A DNA stretch of 64,000 bases from Hermatobates lingyangjiaoensis (taxonomy: Eukaryota; Arthropoda; Insecta; Hemiptera; Hermatobatidae): the NCBI GenBank assembly GCA_026182355.1, contig JAPFBL010000527.1, positions 425,557 through 489,556 of the forward strand, read 5' to 3'. Under the pieces are notes generated by a model, which searched no databases, had not been told where the DNA came from, and worked only from the letters and a program-made list of their open reading frames with translations. Numbering within the stretch: position 1 is the stretch's first letter; each line of letters begins with the position of its first letter. This document shows positions 10,803-22,939 of this stretch, piece after piece. The position numbers and the translations under genes are program-made.

Positions 10803-11070
10803 CAATGATCAAACCACAATATGAAATCGGAAAACAAGACTTCATACTGTGGTTTGATCATTGATTGTTATTTCACGTGTTTATGTGAAATAACAATCAA
10901 TGATCAAACCACAATATGAAATGGGGAAAACAAGACTAAGATCTTTCAAACGTAATAAGCGGTCTTCGTCAGAGTCAAAAATCCAAAAAGTTGGGCTTGT
11001 GACTCTGACGAAGACCGTTTGTTACGATTGAAAGATCTTAGTCTTGTTTTCCCATTTCATATAATTTACA
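10803..11070. mobile_element. Palindromic AAGATCTT-family element with two intact hammerheads
   Basis: Both arms keep a full core: 10944-10972 (-) and 11005-11033 (+), tail to tail, with a centre of about 32 bp. The outer parts include a further fused repeat of the ATCAATGATCAAACCACAAT end. TA tracts flank it. Confidence 0.7.
11005..11033 (+). ncRNA. Hammerhead ribozyme core, AAGATCTT family
   Basis: CTGACGA, stem II of about 5 bp, GAAA, AAGATCTT. GACT before the core pairs with AGTC after the palindrome. It faces an equally intact minus-strand core 33 bp to the left. Confidence 0.6.
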
Positions 11071-11089
11071 TATATATATATATGTAAAT

Positions 11090-11180
11090 TATATTCTCAA
11101 AAAGATCACAAAAAACTGAAACAGAAACTCACTACTATATTTCGATGGCTTCATCATCAGGAAGATAGATGTGTCACTCC
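11090..11180 (-). mobile_element. Hammerhead arm, CTGATGATGAAGCC type
   Basis: The minus core at 11140-11160 has CTGATGA and GAAA, but stem II is short and weak. TA tracts flank it. Confidence 0.4.
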
Positions 11181-11203
11181 GAAAACATATATATATATGT
11201 ATA

Positions 11204-11260
11204 TATTCTATGTTTTGTTATTGAGATTTGACGTAGCCCTCAATAACAAAACATAGAATA
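11204..11260. repeat. Perfect 22-bp inverted repeat with 13-bp loop
   Basis: 11204-11225 is exactly complementary to 11239-11260. It sits in a run of hammerhead arms and is probably the remnant of another palindrome. Confidence 0.7.
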
Positions 11261-12176
11261 GAATAGAAGAGGTCAAGAACAATTTTAGAGATTATATATA
11301 TATGTTTATATGTTTATATATATATATACATATATATGTGTCAAGATTGACTTAGAATAAATACTTAACGATGATATAGTAAAAAAAAAGAGCTGTACAA
11401 TTAATGATTGCGGAAAATATCATATTTTGTTTTTGCTCGAAGCAGAACTGACTGTCCATGTAACATTTTGAAAGAAACAATATTATTATACTATATGACA
11501 GACCATGGACCATTCAAAAAAATATTGTTTCAGGATGAAAATTGTTTATAAAACAGTATGTACATGTAATACCTAAACATCCCAATATCACTGTGTATGA
11601 TTTATGTTACATGGAATAAAAAATTAAATTTGCGATCATTCGAAGGTTATAATTAGTGAAAGCTAGCAAAGGCGGCTGTTAAATATTTATAATTAGTTTT
11701 AAAAAAAATATTGTCATGAGTTTATTAAAAGTTTTTACAGCAATTTGAAACTTCAAGCAAATATATCATAATTAAATTAAGTGAATTGTATATTAAATGG
11801 ATAATTGTTTAAAAAGTATGTAAATTAATAATTGTTTTTACATTCATCATTGTCCTTGTTGTGTGTTTAATGCAAGTCATGTGAAACATTCAAAAAAATT
11901 AAAAAAAAAAAAACAAAATGACCAAAAATTACTTACCAGATTAATGTATCCATAAAAGAAACAAAATATCCATTAAAAGGATTCGAAAGCACTAAAAAAA
12001 TTAAATTTTATGAGGCTTTTATAATTTTAATTACATACTTTTTAAAATTTAATGTTACTAATTTTACTCAAAAAAAAATTATTATATTATAGACGACTTT
12101 TTTTTTATATTTAGTTACGAAAATTGTTATTGAATGGAGCACCAACGATTATAAGGTGTTTTCAGGTGAAAGTTAC
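11261..12176. other. Intron-like AT-rich stretch
   Basis: No ORF, exon or repeat arm recognised. It lies downstream of the minus-strand exon at 12177-12292, presumably in an intron of that gene. Confidence 0.35.
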
Positions 12177-12292
12177 CTGTTATACTGATGAATTGTTGGT
12201 TGGAAAGATTGGAAGTAGGTTGCGATGGTGCTGCTCCTAGGAGAGCCGATAGTAACTAACTTTGCGAGGAATTGTCTCACTGATTTTGATTC
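12177..12292 (-). CDS. Internal exon of an unrecognised minus-strand gene
   Basis: A clear acceptor (TTTTTCAG, just above 12292) and donor (GTAACT, just below 12177) bound 116 bp that are open in one frame: 38 codons plus two bases, starting ESKSVRQFLAKLVTIG and rich in S, T, Q. It is phase 0 at its start, which fits the phase 0 end of the exon at 19053-19238 seven kb upstream on the same strand. Base composition is richer in GC than the flanks. I do not recognise the protein family. The two exons together give about 100 residues without a known motif. Confidence 0.6.
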
Positions 12293-12569
12293 CTGAAAAA
12301 CAAAAATTCATAGAATAAAAAAAAACGGATTCTAATAACCCAATTAAAATATATAGTTTATTAATTAGTAATTGAAACAATATTTTTTGTAGCTTCCAAT
12401 TTCTTTTATATTTTATTGTTTTTAAATTTTCCTCAGTTATCAAAATGTGATACCAAATATTTGTAAAATAGTCACTAAGTGTAAATCAGTGTATTTTCAT
12501 TTGAATACAATGGTCATGTAAAGTTTTCTAGCAATAGACAAATACCAAGTAAATAATGTTTATTTATAT

Positions 12570-12900
12570 ATATAGAAACAAAATTAAAGTTTATTAGGAC
12601 TCGGTCAGTTCTTCAGGTTCAAATTAAACTCTCATTGTCAACGTTCCGGTTTTTATTTAAAACCTTTTTCATAGACCTACAAAACAGAGGAAATATAAGA
12701 AATAATTGAATAATTCAAAAATCAAACATTACTTATATCATAGTGATATCACAAAAAACATGTTGTAGACCTATGAAATAGGTTTTAAATAAAAACCGAA
12801 ACGTTGGCAAATAGAATTTAATTTGAAACTGAAGAACTGACCGAGTCCTGATCAACTTTAATTTTGTTTCTATTTCACGGTCGATACTATTATCAATATT
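12570..12900. mobile_element. Palindromic AACGTT-family element
   Basis: Both arms are present. The + arm has a decayed core at 12771-12801 (CTATGAA, GAAA, AACGTT). The - arm has lost GAAA. The centre shares TAAGAAATAATTGAATAATTC with the copy at 52950. Confidence 0.55.
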
Positions 12901-14794
12901 CCATATATATGTAGCTAATACATTTTTTTTATGTACTCTAATTAATTTTCTGCTTTGATGTAACCTTGAAGATATCTATAAATATAGCTGAAACATTGAC
13001 TTAAAAGTTTTTTACTGTTTGACTTTTAAAAAGAAATAGTGTTTTCATGTTTATATATAACATAGTTGTATTCATGTTCATTGTCTTAAGTATAAGAATT
13101 ATCCAACCGGAACAAATGCTTCTTTCACAAAATAAAATATTATCATAAACATAACTCATAAGAAATAAAAAAAAATTAAACTAATTATATACTGCAAAAT
13201 CCATATAATGTTTTCTCCTATCAACGTTTTTTAATTAAAAAAAATAAAATTATATAAAACTATTCAACTTGATTTGTTCCACCAAAGTTAAGTAACATCA
13301 ACAAATGCGACAAGTAAGAGAAGATCGGGGTTGTTCTAAGTTTTGGGTTTTTAGGGGCATATTAGCTTTTTAATTAGTCTAAAATTATTAATATGTTTAT
13401 CATTATATATAATTGTATGAAAAAGAAATAATTTCTAAGTTTAGCTAATGTAATTCAATGAATCCTTTAAAGTAGAAATTATACTTTAAAAAAAACAAGA
13501 TTAAACTGATTTTCAAATTTATAAAATATATATAAATAAAATGATGGTTTTGCTTAGAACTGACTCATTTCAAGTTATCTTTACGTTTCATACATTGGAG
13601 AAACCGAATCCACCCTTACCAAAAATTTCTACCTGTTTGTCGGTTTGTTGGCAAAGTTTTGTCACAAGTAAACTCAAACACCATATCACAGAGCAAACTG
13701 AATCTTTGACAGTAGAGTATGTCTAACTTTAAATAGATTGATAATTGAACAGAGAGTGAAGTTATGAACTTTTAAACCGTGTTTGGCTAGCTACACAGAC
13801 ATGTTTATTTGGAATAATGTAGGAATAGTAAGTAGGTATTTTTAGTTGATTTTAATTTCATTTGCTTTTAAGCTCCTAACAAGAGCTTATTGACAAGGTG
13901 TTTCCCAGACTTTAATATCTACTATTTATTGAGAATATATTGTGACTTTGTGAACGAGTAATTCTCAACCCCTAATAAATGAACAAGAAGGGAAAATCAA
14001 CAATCAAGTTCTTATGCTATATCAAGCCGAAGAAAGAACTTACAAGTCAGTCAACGGAGTGATTAGTGATGAGGAAGGAGTTCATTATTTCAACTGAATT
14101 TCTTAACTGCTTCTGGACTGTCTGCTCATGAGTAAAAACTTAAAGTAGGGGCAGCAATCAAGTTTCGATTTAGTAGCAGTAACAAATTTCATGTTACGAA
14201 ACTTAAGGGCCACAAAAATGTGAAGCGAGATACAACTGTGAGTTCGTGATACATTAGAAATCTACACAGATACGCCTTAGAGGCGGATATCATGACTGAG
14301 TGTGGTACTGGTTTGCCATATACTTTGTACTATAGTTTGCTTGCCCAAGAGTCAGAGGTTCCAACTGTTTGTTCTTCCATGAACCTGAAGGACAGACAGC
14401 TAATATGATGTATACAGAGGCATTTACTTAACACTGTACTAATAATATTTTCTACTATTCTATCATTTCAAAGACGGCCGCTTTTGCTAATATCAATAAA
14501 AATATGAAATAAATCAATAAAAATACGTATAAAACAACGCCAGAAGACATAACTAGAGGTGAACAAAGTAGTGGCTTATGGTATATATAATCAGAATCAA
14601 AAAATAATATTTATATCTTTTATAAATAAGATATAGTTGTTTTAATTTTATAAAATAAGGGTTAATTAATAACTTGTTAGCGTAGTTCATAAATAATGTG
14701 TTAATATTGAGAATAATAATATAATATTCTTTGAATGAAATGTTACTTGAAAACTTAATTGTATTTTTAATATTAAGAACTATATACACAGTAT
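12901..14794. other. Gene-free stretch with a Helitron-family scrap
   Basis: 14330-14410 matches 27885-27975 in the opposite orientation (shared CCTGAAGGACAGACAGCT), so it is a fragment of the 27748-30067 family. A weak hammerhead-like string lies near 12970-13003. A 61-codon frame at 13541-13726 and a 78-codon frame at 14553-14789 show no family motif and look fortuitous. Confidence 0.4.
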
Positions 14795-15115
14795 GATATA
14801 ATTTTTTTGGGGGTTGAGGTCTAATAATTTGAAACTAGTCATTTTGTCGACATTTCGACATATATTTATGTCATCTTCAGGGCTATAACATTTTTGTTTT
14901 ACAATTAGCACTACTATTACTACTATTTTGGTTTTTTATTACTTTTTTTTCTAATAGTAGTAATAGTACTAATATCTACTAGTTGTAATAGTAGTGCTAA
15001 TTGTAAAATAAACATGTTGTAGCCCTGAAGATGACAAATATTTGTCGAAATGTCAGCAAAAGGACTAGTTTCAAATAATTAGACCTCAACCCTCAAAAAA
15101 AGTATATCATATAAA
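14795..15115. mobile_element. Palindromic element with two hammerhead cores, TGTCGAAATGTC family
   Basis: Inverted arms start with TTTTGGGGGTTGAGGTC-like ends. Cores are at 14853-14880 (-; CTGAAGA, GACATA/TATGTC, GAAA) and 15025-15050 (+; CTGAAGA, GACAAA/TTTGTC, GAAA). The two stem II sequences differ but both pair, which suggests compensatory change. Confidence 0.65.
15025..15050 (+). ncRNA. Hammerhead ribozyme core with 6-bp stem II
   Basis: CTGAAGA, perfect stem II GACAAA/TTTGTC, GAAA. Stem III region ATGTC. Confidence 0.6.
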
Positions 15116-15149
15116 TATTGGGTCAAGAAAACAAATCAAGATATATATA

Positions 15150-15606
15150 CAGAATTAAGTAAGTTTGTTTTTGAGGGCTAGGTCTTGAAATTGAAATATT
15201 TCTTTTTGCCACGTTTCGATCTATTATTAGATAATGCTCAGGGCTACAAACAATATTAAGCTACAATATTTTTAAAATCGATATACAATTTCAGAATGGT
15301 CAACAGTGATAACTTGAATATACGATATATTGACATGTCAAAATAAGTATATGGCATTTCTTTTTTATTTTATAATCTATGCATTAATCTGCTTACAATC
15401 TTTGAATTATAAATTATAAAATAAATGCCATATAGTCACTTTGACATTTTAATATAACATATATTAGAGTTGTATTTATCATTGTTGACCAATTTGAAAT
15501 TATATGTATATTGATTTTAAAAATATTCTAGTCTAATATTTATATTGAAATATATAAGAAGTATTTCAATTTGAAGACCTAGCCCTCAAAAACAAACTTA
15601 CTGAAT
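15150..15606. mobile_element. Palindromic element, worn hammerhead
   Basis: Outer arms (AGTAAGTTTGTTTTTGAGGG at 15158 and its complement near 15575-15602) enclose a large internal inverted repeat. The minus core at 15214-15241 has CTGAGCA in place of CTGANGA, followed by GAAACG. The right arm has no core. Confidence 0.5.
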
Positions 15607-16541
15607 ACTGTAAACGAAAAGAACTTATCGAACTATAAGTATTTCTATATATATATTTATAATTCTCTGATGTTCTTGATTGAATGTTTCCACACAGGTG
15701 AAAATTAGAATACACCTGTTAATTCCAGTTTATGACAAATTATTCAAATAAAGATTAAAGAAAACAGTGAGTAATATATTACTTAACAAATAAGAACATT
15801 AAAAAGAAAGATGTATTAAAAAGAAATTCTCTCAACTCAAGTCAAGTAAATTTAATGACTCCAGATGTAAAATCTATTTATATTATAGAATAAACTTGAC
15901 GAGTTTTCCTACAAAAGATCTCAGTCCCATTTTTGGAAATCTTATTGTTGTTTAAACGATTTTTTTTTTAGTTTACATATTTGCTGTTAATTTTTGTTAT
16001 ATGTATATATAAACAAATTTTATTTGTTTTATATCAGGAATCGGTCAGTTTCCTAATCGTAGTTTAAAATCAATTCAAAGTCAACGTATTCATTTACCTA
16101 TCGTATTTAGAGGTGAAGCATTAAACAGATGTATGAAATTCCGAAAGTATAAATGATAAACTGTTACATTAGAAGTTTAAAATGAATAATCTTAGGAATA
16201 TAAACTTGAACACAAATGTCAGCTTAAATACAAATGTTCGAAGGTAAGAATATAAATGCACATTCCTTTCATTAATGTTATTTTCTATGATGTAGATGTA
16301 GTTATTTTCTACATTAATTAAGATGTAGTATAATGTAACACTTTATTTATATAGACCAACTGTGAAGATTATAAAAAGAAAATTAAATGGTAAACAAAAA
16401 AATTTAATTTAAAATTATTTTTTTCTAAGAAAGTAAATTTAAAATGTAATAAATTATGCATTGAATGGAGAAATAATCTTAATACTGTATGAGTAATGAA
16501 ATTACCTTGGTAAAGATATTAAATTGAACTCTAAGGGGACA
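15607..16541 (+). other. Spacer with a dispersed repeat at 16015-16310
   Basis: 16015-16310 is the same-orientation partner of 4725-5010. The rest is AT-rich with no recognised feature. Confidence 0.45.
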
Positions 16542-16662
16542 GCCAACGGCCATACCATGTTGAATACACCGGTTCTCGTCCGATCACCGAAGTTAAGCAA
16601 CATCGGGCGTGGATAGTACTTGGATGGGTGACCGCCTGGGAACACCACGTGCCGTTGGCCCT
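16542..16662 (+). rRNA. 5S ribosomal RNA
   Basis: 121 bp beginning GCCAACGGCCATACCA and ending CCGTTGGCCCTT. The ends pair as helix I. The internal control region (AAGTTAAGCAACATCGGGCG, then GGATGGGTGACCGCCTGGGAA) is intact. A T run at 16666-16670 is a good Pol III terminator. It is a single copy, transcribed rightward, alone between AT-rich flanks. It could be a working dispersed gene or a recent pseudogene, but nothing looks broken. The sequence is very arthropod-like. Confidence 0.92.
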
Positions 16663-17190
16663 TACTTTTTATATATTTAACTTTAAATAAAATTAATATG
16701 AATTTTTTTGAACTACATTTAAAAATATTTGGAATTTTGTATTACTGGTTTCGGGATGTGATCAATTGAAATTCTGCCATTAGTAAATTATAACCTTAAA
16801 AGAAATTTCTTAATTTTCATTCCTTCTTGGTTTTTCTGTTTACTGCTTGTCAGACTTGTGAAAGATTTGTCAAATCTTCGACATTTGCATATCTTTTCTC
16901 TTTTTAATTTTATTATCAATACTCCTTTTTAGTTTTTCTCTTTTATATTTGAGTCTGTTTTGTTTTAAACTTCCAATCTATTCAGTTCCTTTAGGCATCT
17001 ATTCAGTGACTTTAGCACCTCACCTGACGATAGTTATGAAACAAATTCATCGTTTCATATAACAAATAACATTTTGCTAGTTTTTGTTATTAATATGTTA
17101 AAAACAACTAAAGCACGAAAGGATAAACAAACCCCAGATCCAATTTGATAACGATAACCTTACATTACCTCCCAAATCACGAGAAGCATC
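16663..17190. other. Spacer, no gene recognised
   Basis: AT-rich. A hammerhead-like string near 17025 (CTGACGA then GAAAC with a 7-base gap) lacks a real stem II. Confidence 0.35.
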
Positions 17191-17194
17191 TATT

Positions 17195-17320
17195 TGCTTA
17201 TGATCAAACCACAATAAGAAATGGGAAAACAAGACTAAGATCTTTCAACCATAACAAGCGGTCTTCGTCAGAGTCAAAATACCTGACGTTTTCACGTGTT
17301 TATTTTAAATCCTTTTATCT
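17195..17320 (-). mobile_element. Single AAGATCTT-family hammerhead arm
   Basis: The minus core at 17243-17271 is canonical (CTGACGA, hairpin, GAAA, AAGATCTT). Confidence 0.6.
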
Positions 17321-17539
17321 ATATCCTTATAAAACTCTGCTCATTTTGGATTGCTTGGATGTTTGTACACAGGTGATACATGGAATACCTGTTAATTCCA
17401 GTTTATGACGAACTATTCAAGAAAAGAAATAAAGAAAACAGTGTTAGTAATATATTACTTTATAAATAACGGAATTAAACAGAAAGAAGAACGAAAAATG
17501 AAATTAATTTTCCAACTGTGACAAGTTGTTGGAACCAGA

Positions 17540-17850
17540 CCTGAAAGTTTCTTCCCATGGACTGTACGTTATTCAATTATCGTTTTCTTGATCTTCATTA
17601 TTTTGAGAGAGTACTGCAGATGGTCATCTTCATGATCTTCATCAGGAGATTAATGTTGCTCCACCTCATCCATAGATGGTTGACAGCCGAGGACACTGTC
17701 ATCAGCGTCTTCAGAGATTCCCTTTAACTGTTACATAGCATTCATCAGTGATAAATCGAATTCATCCAACACAACTTCTTCTTGTGATCGCAGTGTTGTC
17801 AATATTTCAGGAACAACAGAATCATTGGAATCACTTATCATGAATGACCG
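17540..17850 (-). pseudogene. Decayed coding remnant, family unknown
   Basis: One minus-strand frame reads about 80 acidic, D/E-rich residues with two internal stops (for example VVLDEFDLSLMNA, then SEDADDSVLGCQPSMDEVE). Base composition is coding-like. It may be a dead transposase segment. I cannot name it. It ends against a fused hammerhead repeat at 17855. Confidence 0.35.
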
Positions 17851-17854
17851 TCAG

Positions 17855-18000
17855 CGGTCTTCGTCAGAGTCAAAAATCCAACTGACGAAGACCGCTTGTT
17901 ACGGTTGAAAGATCTTTAGTCTTGTTTTCCCATTTCTTATTGTGGTTTGATCATTGATTGTTATTAAACGTGTTTATGTGAAATCTTTTTATAATTTTCT
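17855..18000. mobile_element. Fused AAGATCTT-family palindrome
   Basis: The left arm is reduced to its CTGANGA half. The right arm has an intact + core at 17882-17910. Confidence 0.6.
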
Positions 18001-18004
18001 ATTT

Positions 18005-18390
18005 GTAGGTATAGTTTCAGTTTGATCTGTCAAACGGTATGGCTTGTATCGCTCTCACAAGCTTTGAGATTGAATTATAACCCGAAATTTTTACATTTTA
18101 TCGAAAAAAAAATTCCCGTTGTTTTAAAAATCTGAATATATTTTTTGTTTATTCCATTTTTAACTTCAAACATAATGCCAAAATTTCAAAACCTAGAATT
18201 AGCAGTTTAGGAGAAAAAAAATGTTTTCTAAAAACCGGTTTTTGCCAAAAAAAGTGACTTTCCCGTCATGCATAATTCTTCTCAAACAAGAGGGATCATC
18301 TAAATTATGGGGCCCATTTTTGTGTAAAATATCAACTTGATCCATCAAAGATTCTGGACCGTAGCGTGGTAACAAGCAATGCTAACACAC

Positions 18391-18426
<36 letters not shown>

Positions 18427-18430
18427 CACA
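18005..18430. mobile_element. Fragment of the 27748-30067 Helitron-like family, inverted
   Basis: This is the reverse complement of about 28195-28570: it shares AACCGGTTTTTAGAAAAC, GACGGGAAAGTCACTTT and TTTACACAAAAATGGG-type blocks. It ends at the left in a GTAGGTATAGTTTC-type block and at the right in a CA microsatellite. Confidence 0.6.
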
Positions 18431-19052
18431 ACACACATTCATAACACACTTCACGACTTACAAACACGACATAATTCTGTCAAAATCTCATAAATCGAAT
18501 TTTTCAGCGACTTCACTATACATATAATTATAGTCAAACATCTCGAATTATCGAATTTACTATCACGATAACTATGACTTTACTTATTATTACAACATAA
18601 TTATGATAATTATTATTATTGCTACGTATTATTATGATCATCATTATTATTATAATTGTGAAATAGTTTATTTGTATTAAATTAGTTTCAATTTAATAAT
18701 AAATCTTGATTATATACTATTTCTTTGATATTTAAAACCTTAAAATTAAAATTTGTATTATTGAAAAATAGTAAATTGTTCTTATACCCAATAGTTATGA
18801 AAGGGTTCACCAAGAACCAAAGAAGGTTATAATATCTTTTCCAAGTTGACATGTTTCAGTAGTTCAACTAGTTATCATGAAGATGTGAATAATGTTTTCA
18901 ATTTCTAATTTATCAAAGAAATTAGAATAATATGGGAAGTTTGTTATTAGTTTGTATTTTAAGTTTATTTTAACAGTGATGAATCATAATTATTCTTATA
19001 GTTGTCCTAATTCTAGTTTAGGTTTAAAAAAAAAACAAAAACAGAAACTTAC
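18431..19052. other. Intron-like stretch with a worn hammerhead
   Basis: The minus strand at 18854-18879 reads CATGATA, ACTAGTT/AACTACT-type stem, GAAA, then ACATGT. It is probably a decayed core. Otherwise AT-rich with no feature. Confidence 0.35.
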
Positions 19053-19238
19053 GGAAGCGTGTCTGTTGTAGCCGGACATGATAGCTTGCTGGAGTTTCTC
19101 AAGGTCGATGGTAGGGTGTTTACCAGTCGCTACTAAAGAGGCTGGAAGGCTAGGCGAAGTAGGTCTTAGGTGATGTGTTACTCTTGAGTCGGTTACTTCT
19201 TTCACTTTGCTGGCCTCTCCATTAATAGCTTGATCAAT
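19053..19238 (-). CDS. Internal exon of an unrecognised minus-strand gene
   Basis: 186 bp, exactly 62 codons, phase 0 at both ends. The acceptor is TTTCAG just above 19238 and the donor GTAAGT just below 19053. It reads IDQAINGEASKVKEVTDSRV at its start and ends with a helix-like segment DLEKLQQAIMSGYNRHAS. It joins in frame to 12177-12292. GC content and the absence of stops stand out from the flanks. I do not recognise the family. Upstream exons should lie to the right of 19238 but I did not find them. Confidence 0.65.
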
Positions 19239-22200
19239 CTGAAACCAACATATTCGAAATTTATACCAAATAGAATCCCTGGAGCTATAAAAATAAATAC
19301 TTATATTAGAACGTCATTAACAACTTTCTCTTTTAACTTCTTTGAATTAACCGTGATATTCAATGGTTACAGAAACTGTTGGGAAGAGTTTGGAACTGGA
19401 ATTAACCACTGCAGATAGGAGATATAATTAAAGACTTGGTGAATCTGTTAACTCATCATTAACTATAACTATGTCATATTATCTCGAATGCACTGAAGAC
19501 ACCCTGTATCAACATTAAACATGCTAAATACTTGTACTTGCAGATGGATGAATAAATATATTTTACAAACAATGAGATTCAAAATCTAATTAATATATCC
19601 TTACTCTTACGATTTTGGGAAGGTTTCAAATTCATTTCTGCTTTCTTTGGCGTTCAATTAATTAAGACAAATCAACCTATTCAACTTATTCAATTTTAAC
19701 TTAAACATTAATAAAAAAATCAGACAATAATTGTTTCTATAACTTGCTTTCAATATTGACTCAATAGTCTAGAGAAGAAATACAGAAACCTCTTGTAAAA
19801 TATCCAAATGAAAAAATAAAAATCAGGTCAAATGAAATTTCCAGAATGATTTATAGTATTTGATAATAATGAAGGAACGAATGGTAGTTAGATGCTAATC
19901 TTTACAGGATAACAAGAAGAAAATAATGATAATTTTTCAGCGATTTAGCATCATGTTAGATCTGTTTAGTTTATGCAGAGTTGCAAGAAATATTGATACA
20001 CATTCTCTGTCTGGTTAGTGTCTTGTCATATATGAACCGTTACAATTAAGTGTTTAGTAGTCACTGAAGAAAAATTCGCTGAAAATAATATTGATATCGT
20101 AGAATTATTTTGTAAGGCATACAAAATGAATAATATATATAACTAAAATATTTCATATGCATGAGGTTACTGATTCCTCAGTAGTAACATACCAGTCTAT
20201 TCTAAGTCAGTTGGATTCTAATATTGAAGCAAGCACAAGTACATATCAATAGGAATCTTAGGTTACTTGCTGTGCAAATATTTTGAATTATAGTAATAAA
20301 CTAGCAAGACGAATTATTACAATAACATACTATTACCTACATTACATACAAGTACAACTTTCATACAAGCAAATGGTGGTTGTTTATACCACTAACCACC
20401 TCTAACTACCTATTAAAGATAAACTTTTATACTTTCCAGAAAAAAAAATAATTATCTGAATGATGTAACGTCGTCATCGCCATTATTATCAACGTAACCT
20501 TCTTACCGTAAAGGTTACTGTAAAAATTGTAAAATGAAGCCTACCATATTTGAAAAAAATCATTTAGTTAACTTGATTATTCATGATTTTGACAATATAT
20601 TTAATTATAGTACAGTTGAGCATAGACCAAAACCAAATGTTTCTTAAAGAAACATCTAAACAAACAACTGCAATATGAAAGTAATTTTTACTTTAAGCAA
20701 GCTATAAACAAAGTAAAATTGTCCCTTATACCACAGTAAAGTGATACTCTTTCGGGAGTGTCTTTAAATAAAGTTCTAATAAGTTAGAAGTTTATTCACT
20801 CAACGTGACATTTCATACAATAATGATAACTTCAAATAGTAAGTACAATTTTGGTCTTAACATACTTCTGCAGTATCATAGTACTTAAATAGTTTAATAT
20901 TAATGACAAATGCAAATAATCAGATGATTACTTAATGATTGCTTTCAATGAATATGATGGGTTGAATTTTAAATTAGCATTCTTTTTGATTAACACATTT
21001 GTATCTTATTGCTAAAATGAAATCTTGTGGATTAAACATAATGTTAAGAAAGATTTAAAATGCTTATTATCGATTATTTATGAAGAAGAATTACCTACTT
21101 TATTCAAAGTACATATTTGCTTCAGAATATTTTACTTAAGACGGCACCTATTTAATTAGAAATATGCTAAACTAATTGAAATATTGTTGCTTAATTATTT
21201 TTTACAATTACTATAATTTAAGATGAATGAAAAAATAGTATTTCCATTATGTTATTTAAAATGAATTATAAAAGTTATACTTCTTATAATTTAGGAGAAT
21301 TAATTAAACAGAATATCTTTGATACATATCATATTAAGAATATAAATGTTCATCTTCATAAATAATGTAGTATTAAGCACTGTATATTGTATATATGAAG
21401 CATATTACGACTAAGATATCCACAAAAATAGATAATATTAATTACATTCATTGTAAATTTAGAAGGTGTAACTTACTTCAGTTATTGACGAGTAGTAAAT
21501 TTCACAGTTTGTTTGTAATTTAGAATAAGAAGGTATTTTATTTTTGTGATGGGTATTGATACCATTATTAATGTTGAAATTAGTTTAAAATGACCACTCC
21601 AGACTTTTTAATAATGATTACATTTTCATCACAACCAGTTAAATGCTTGTAGGCATTGATTAGAATGAATTAATTGAAATAAGAACTGTTATTGTTACTC
21701 CTACAAATGAGGTCTTTTGCAATATAACCTATTGTGAAGGTTAATAATTAATGAACTAAATTGATTATAAATTAATTCAATAATATATTAACTCACAGTA
21801 TTGTTAAGTACATACAACTTCAGTTATTTTATGTTGTGAACAAATTATACATTGTACAATATTTCTTTTTACTGTGCTTCATTTAGTGAAATTATTTCGG
21901 TAGTATAATTAATATTACGTAATCAAAAGTTACTCGTCCAAATGTCCATTATTAGGAATTATATCAACAATTATGAGAAGGAGAGTATAAGCATGTAATC
22001 CATGGAAGGCAGTTAAATGCATTATAAACATTTTTATTTTAATATATTTCCAAATTTAATACGTTTAATAAATGAAATGACACCTCATTTTTTTTTATTT
22101 TGCTTCGAATGCTGATTTGATTCTTGTTATTTTTTTTCTATAAAGTAATGATTATTATTTGAAATTGTGATTCTGACAAGTAACCGCAGAAAGAAGTTAT

Positions 22201-22790
22201 TATTTGACTTTCTTTGTATTCCTAGTATCCAAAACGAAATTACTTTCTATTGATCTTAATACTGTGATGATGTTATGTGCAAAATGCCAGTTTTTTTTTT
22301 GTCTCCAAAAAACAAGAAACAATGGTTTATGTTTTAACATAAATTACCATAAAGCACCTTTATCATGCTTCGATATTGACAAAAAGCTATGTAGTTCTTC
22401 TCATTTGGAATTATGTATATAATGAATTTCATATTTTTGTGTCAAACTGTAAGAATCATTCCCACCCACACCCACTCAATATCAAGACAATGAAATTTTA
22501 AAATCATATTTTGTTATTGTCACTATATTTTATTTATAGTGAAGTAAAATACTATTTCCTAATCTATTGTTAAATCGATTAGTAATAACTTATTTCTCGA
22601 AGTTTAGTCAAAAGAGTGTTGTATTTTAAATATCAGCTGTTATTCTGAATTCTTTATTGACGTAAACCATATAGCAATAAACATAAAATTTATCATTGAA
22701 CCGTGTAAAAAAAAAACTTTAAATAAAATGAAACATTTAACAAATTTGTTTGATTATTTAATGAAGTAAATACCTAGTCGTAATGGGGTT
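19239..22790. other. Gene-free AT-rich stretch
   Basis: About 3.5 kb with no convincing exon, repeat array or mobile-element end. A 72-codon frame at 22204-22422 has no motif. It lies between the two divergent genes, so promoter DNA of either may be here. Confidence 0.4.
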
Positions 22791-22891
22791 GGCCAATCTG
22801 TTCTAGGACTGAGTAAGTGAACTTTTGGACTCCCTAAAGTTCCGTGCAGGCCAGAACCAGTCAGTCTGCTGCTGCTCTTCATCAACGGAAC

Positions 22892-22924
22892 ATGGAGGAA
22901 CGTTCACTGAGGCTCTATGCCCAG
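22892..22924 (+). CDS. Possible distal first coding exon of the aquaporin gene
   Basis: The ATG at 22892 has a strong context (AACATGG). It opens MEERSLRLYAQ and stops at a donor CAG/GTAATG. The about 110 bp upstream are GC-richer and closed in all frames, as a 5' UTR would be. It ends in phase 0. This fits the 28-bp exon at 25117, then 36759, then 56135, with no stop in the joined frame. The support is splice sites and phase only, because this N-terminal extension has no known motif. Confidence 0.45.
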
Positions 22925-22939
22925 GTAATGCAACAATTT

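Noticed and set aside
17020..17050. Hammerhead core
   Set aside because: CTGACGA and GAAAC are present but only seven bases apart with no stem, and there is no repeat family around them.
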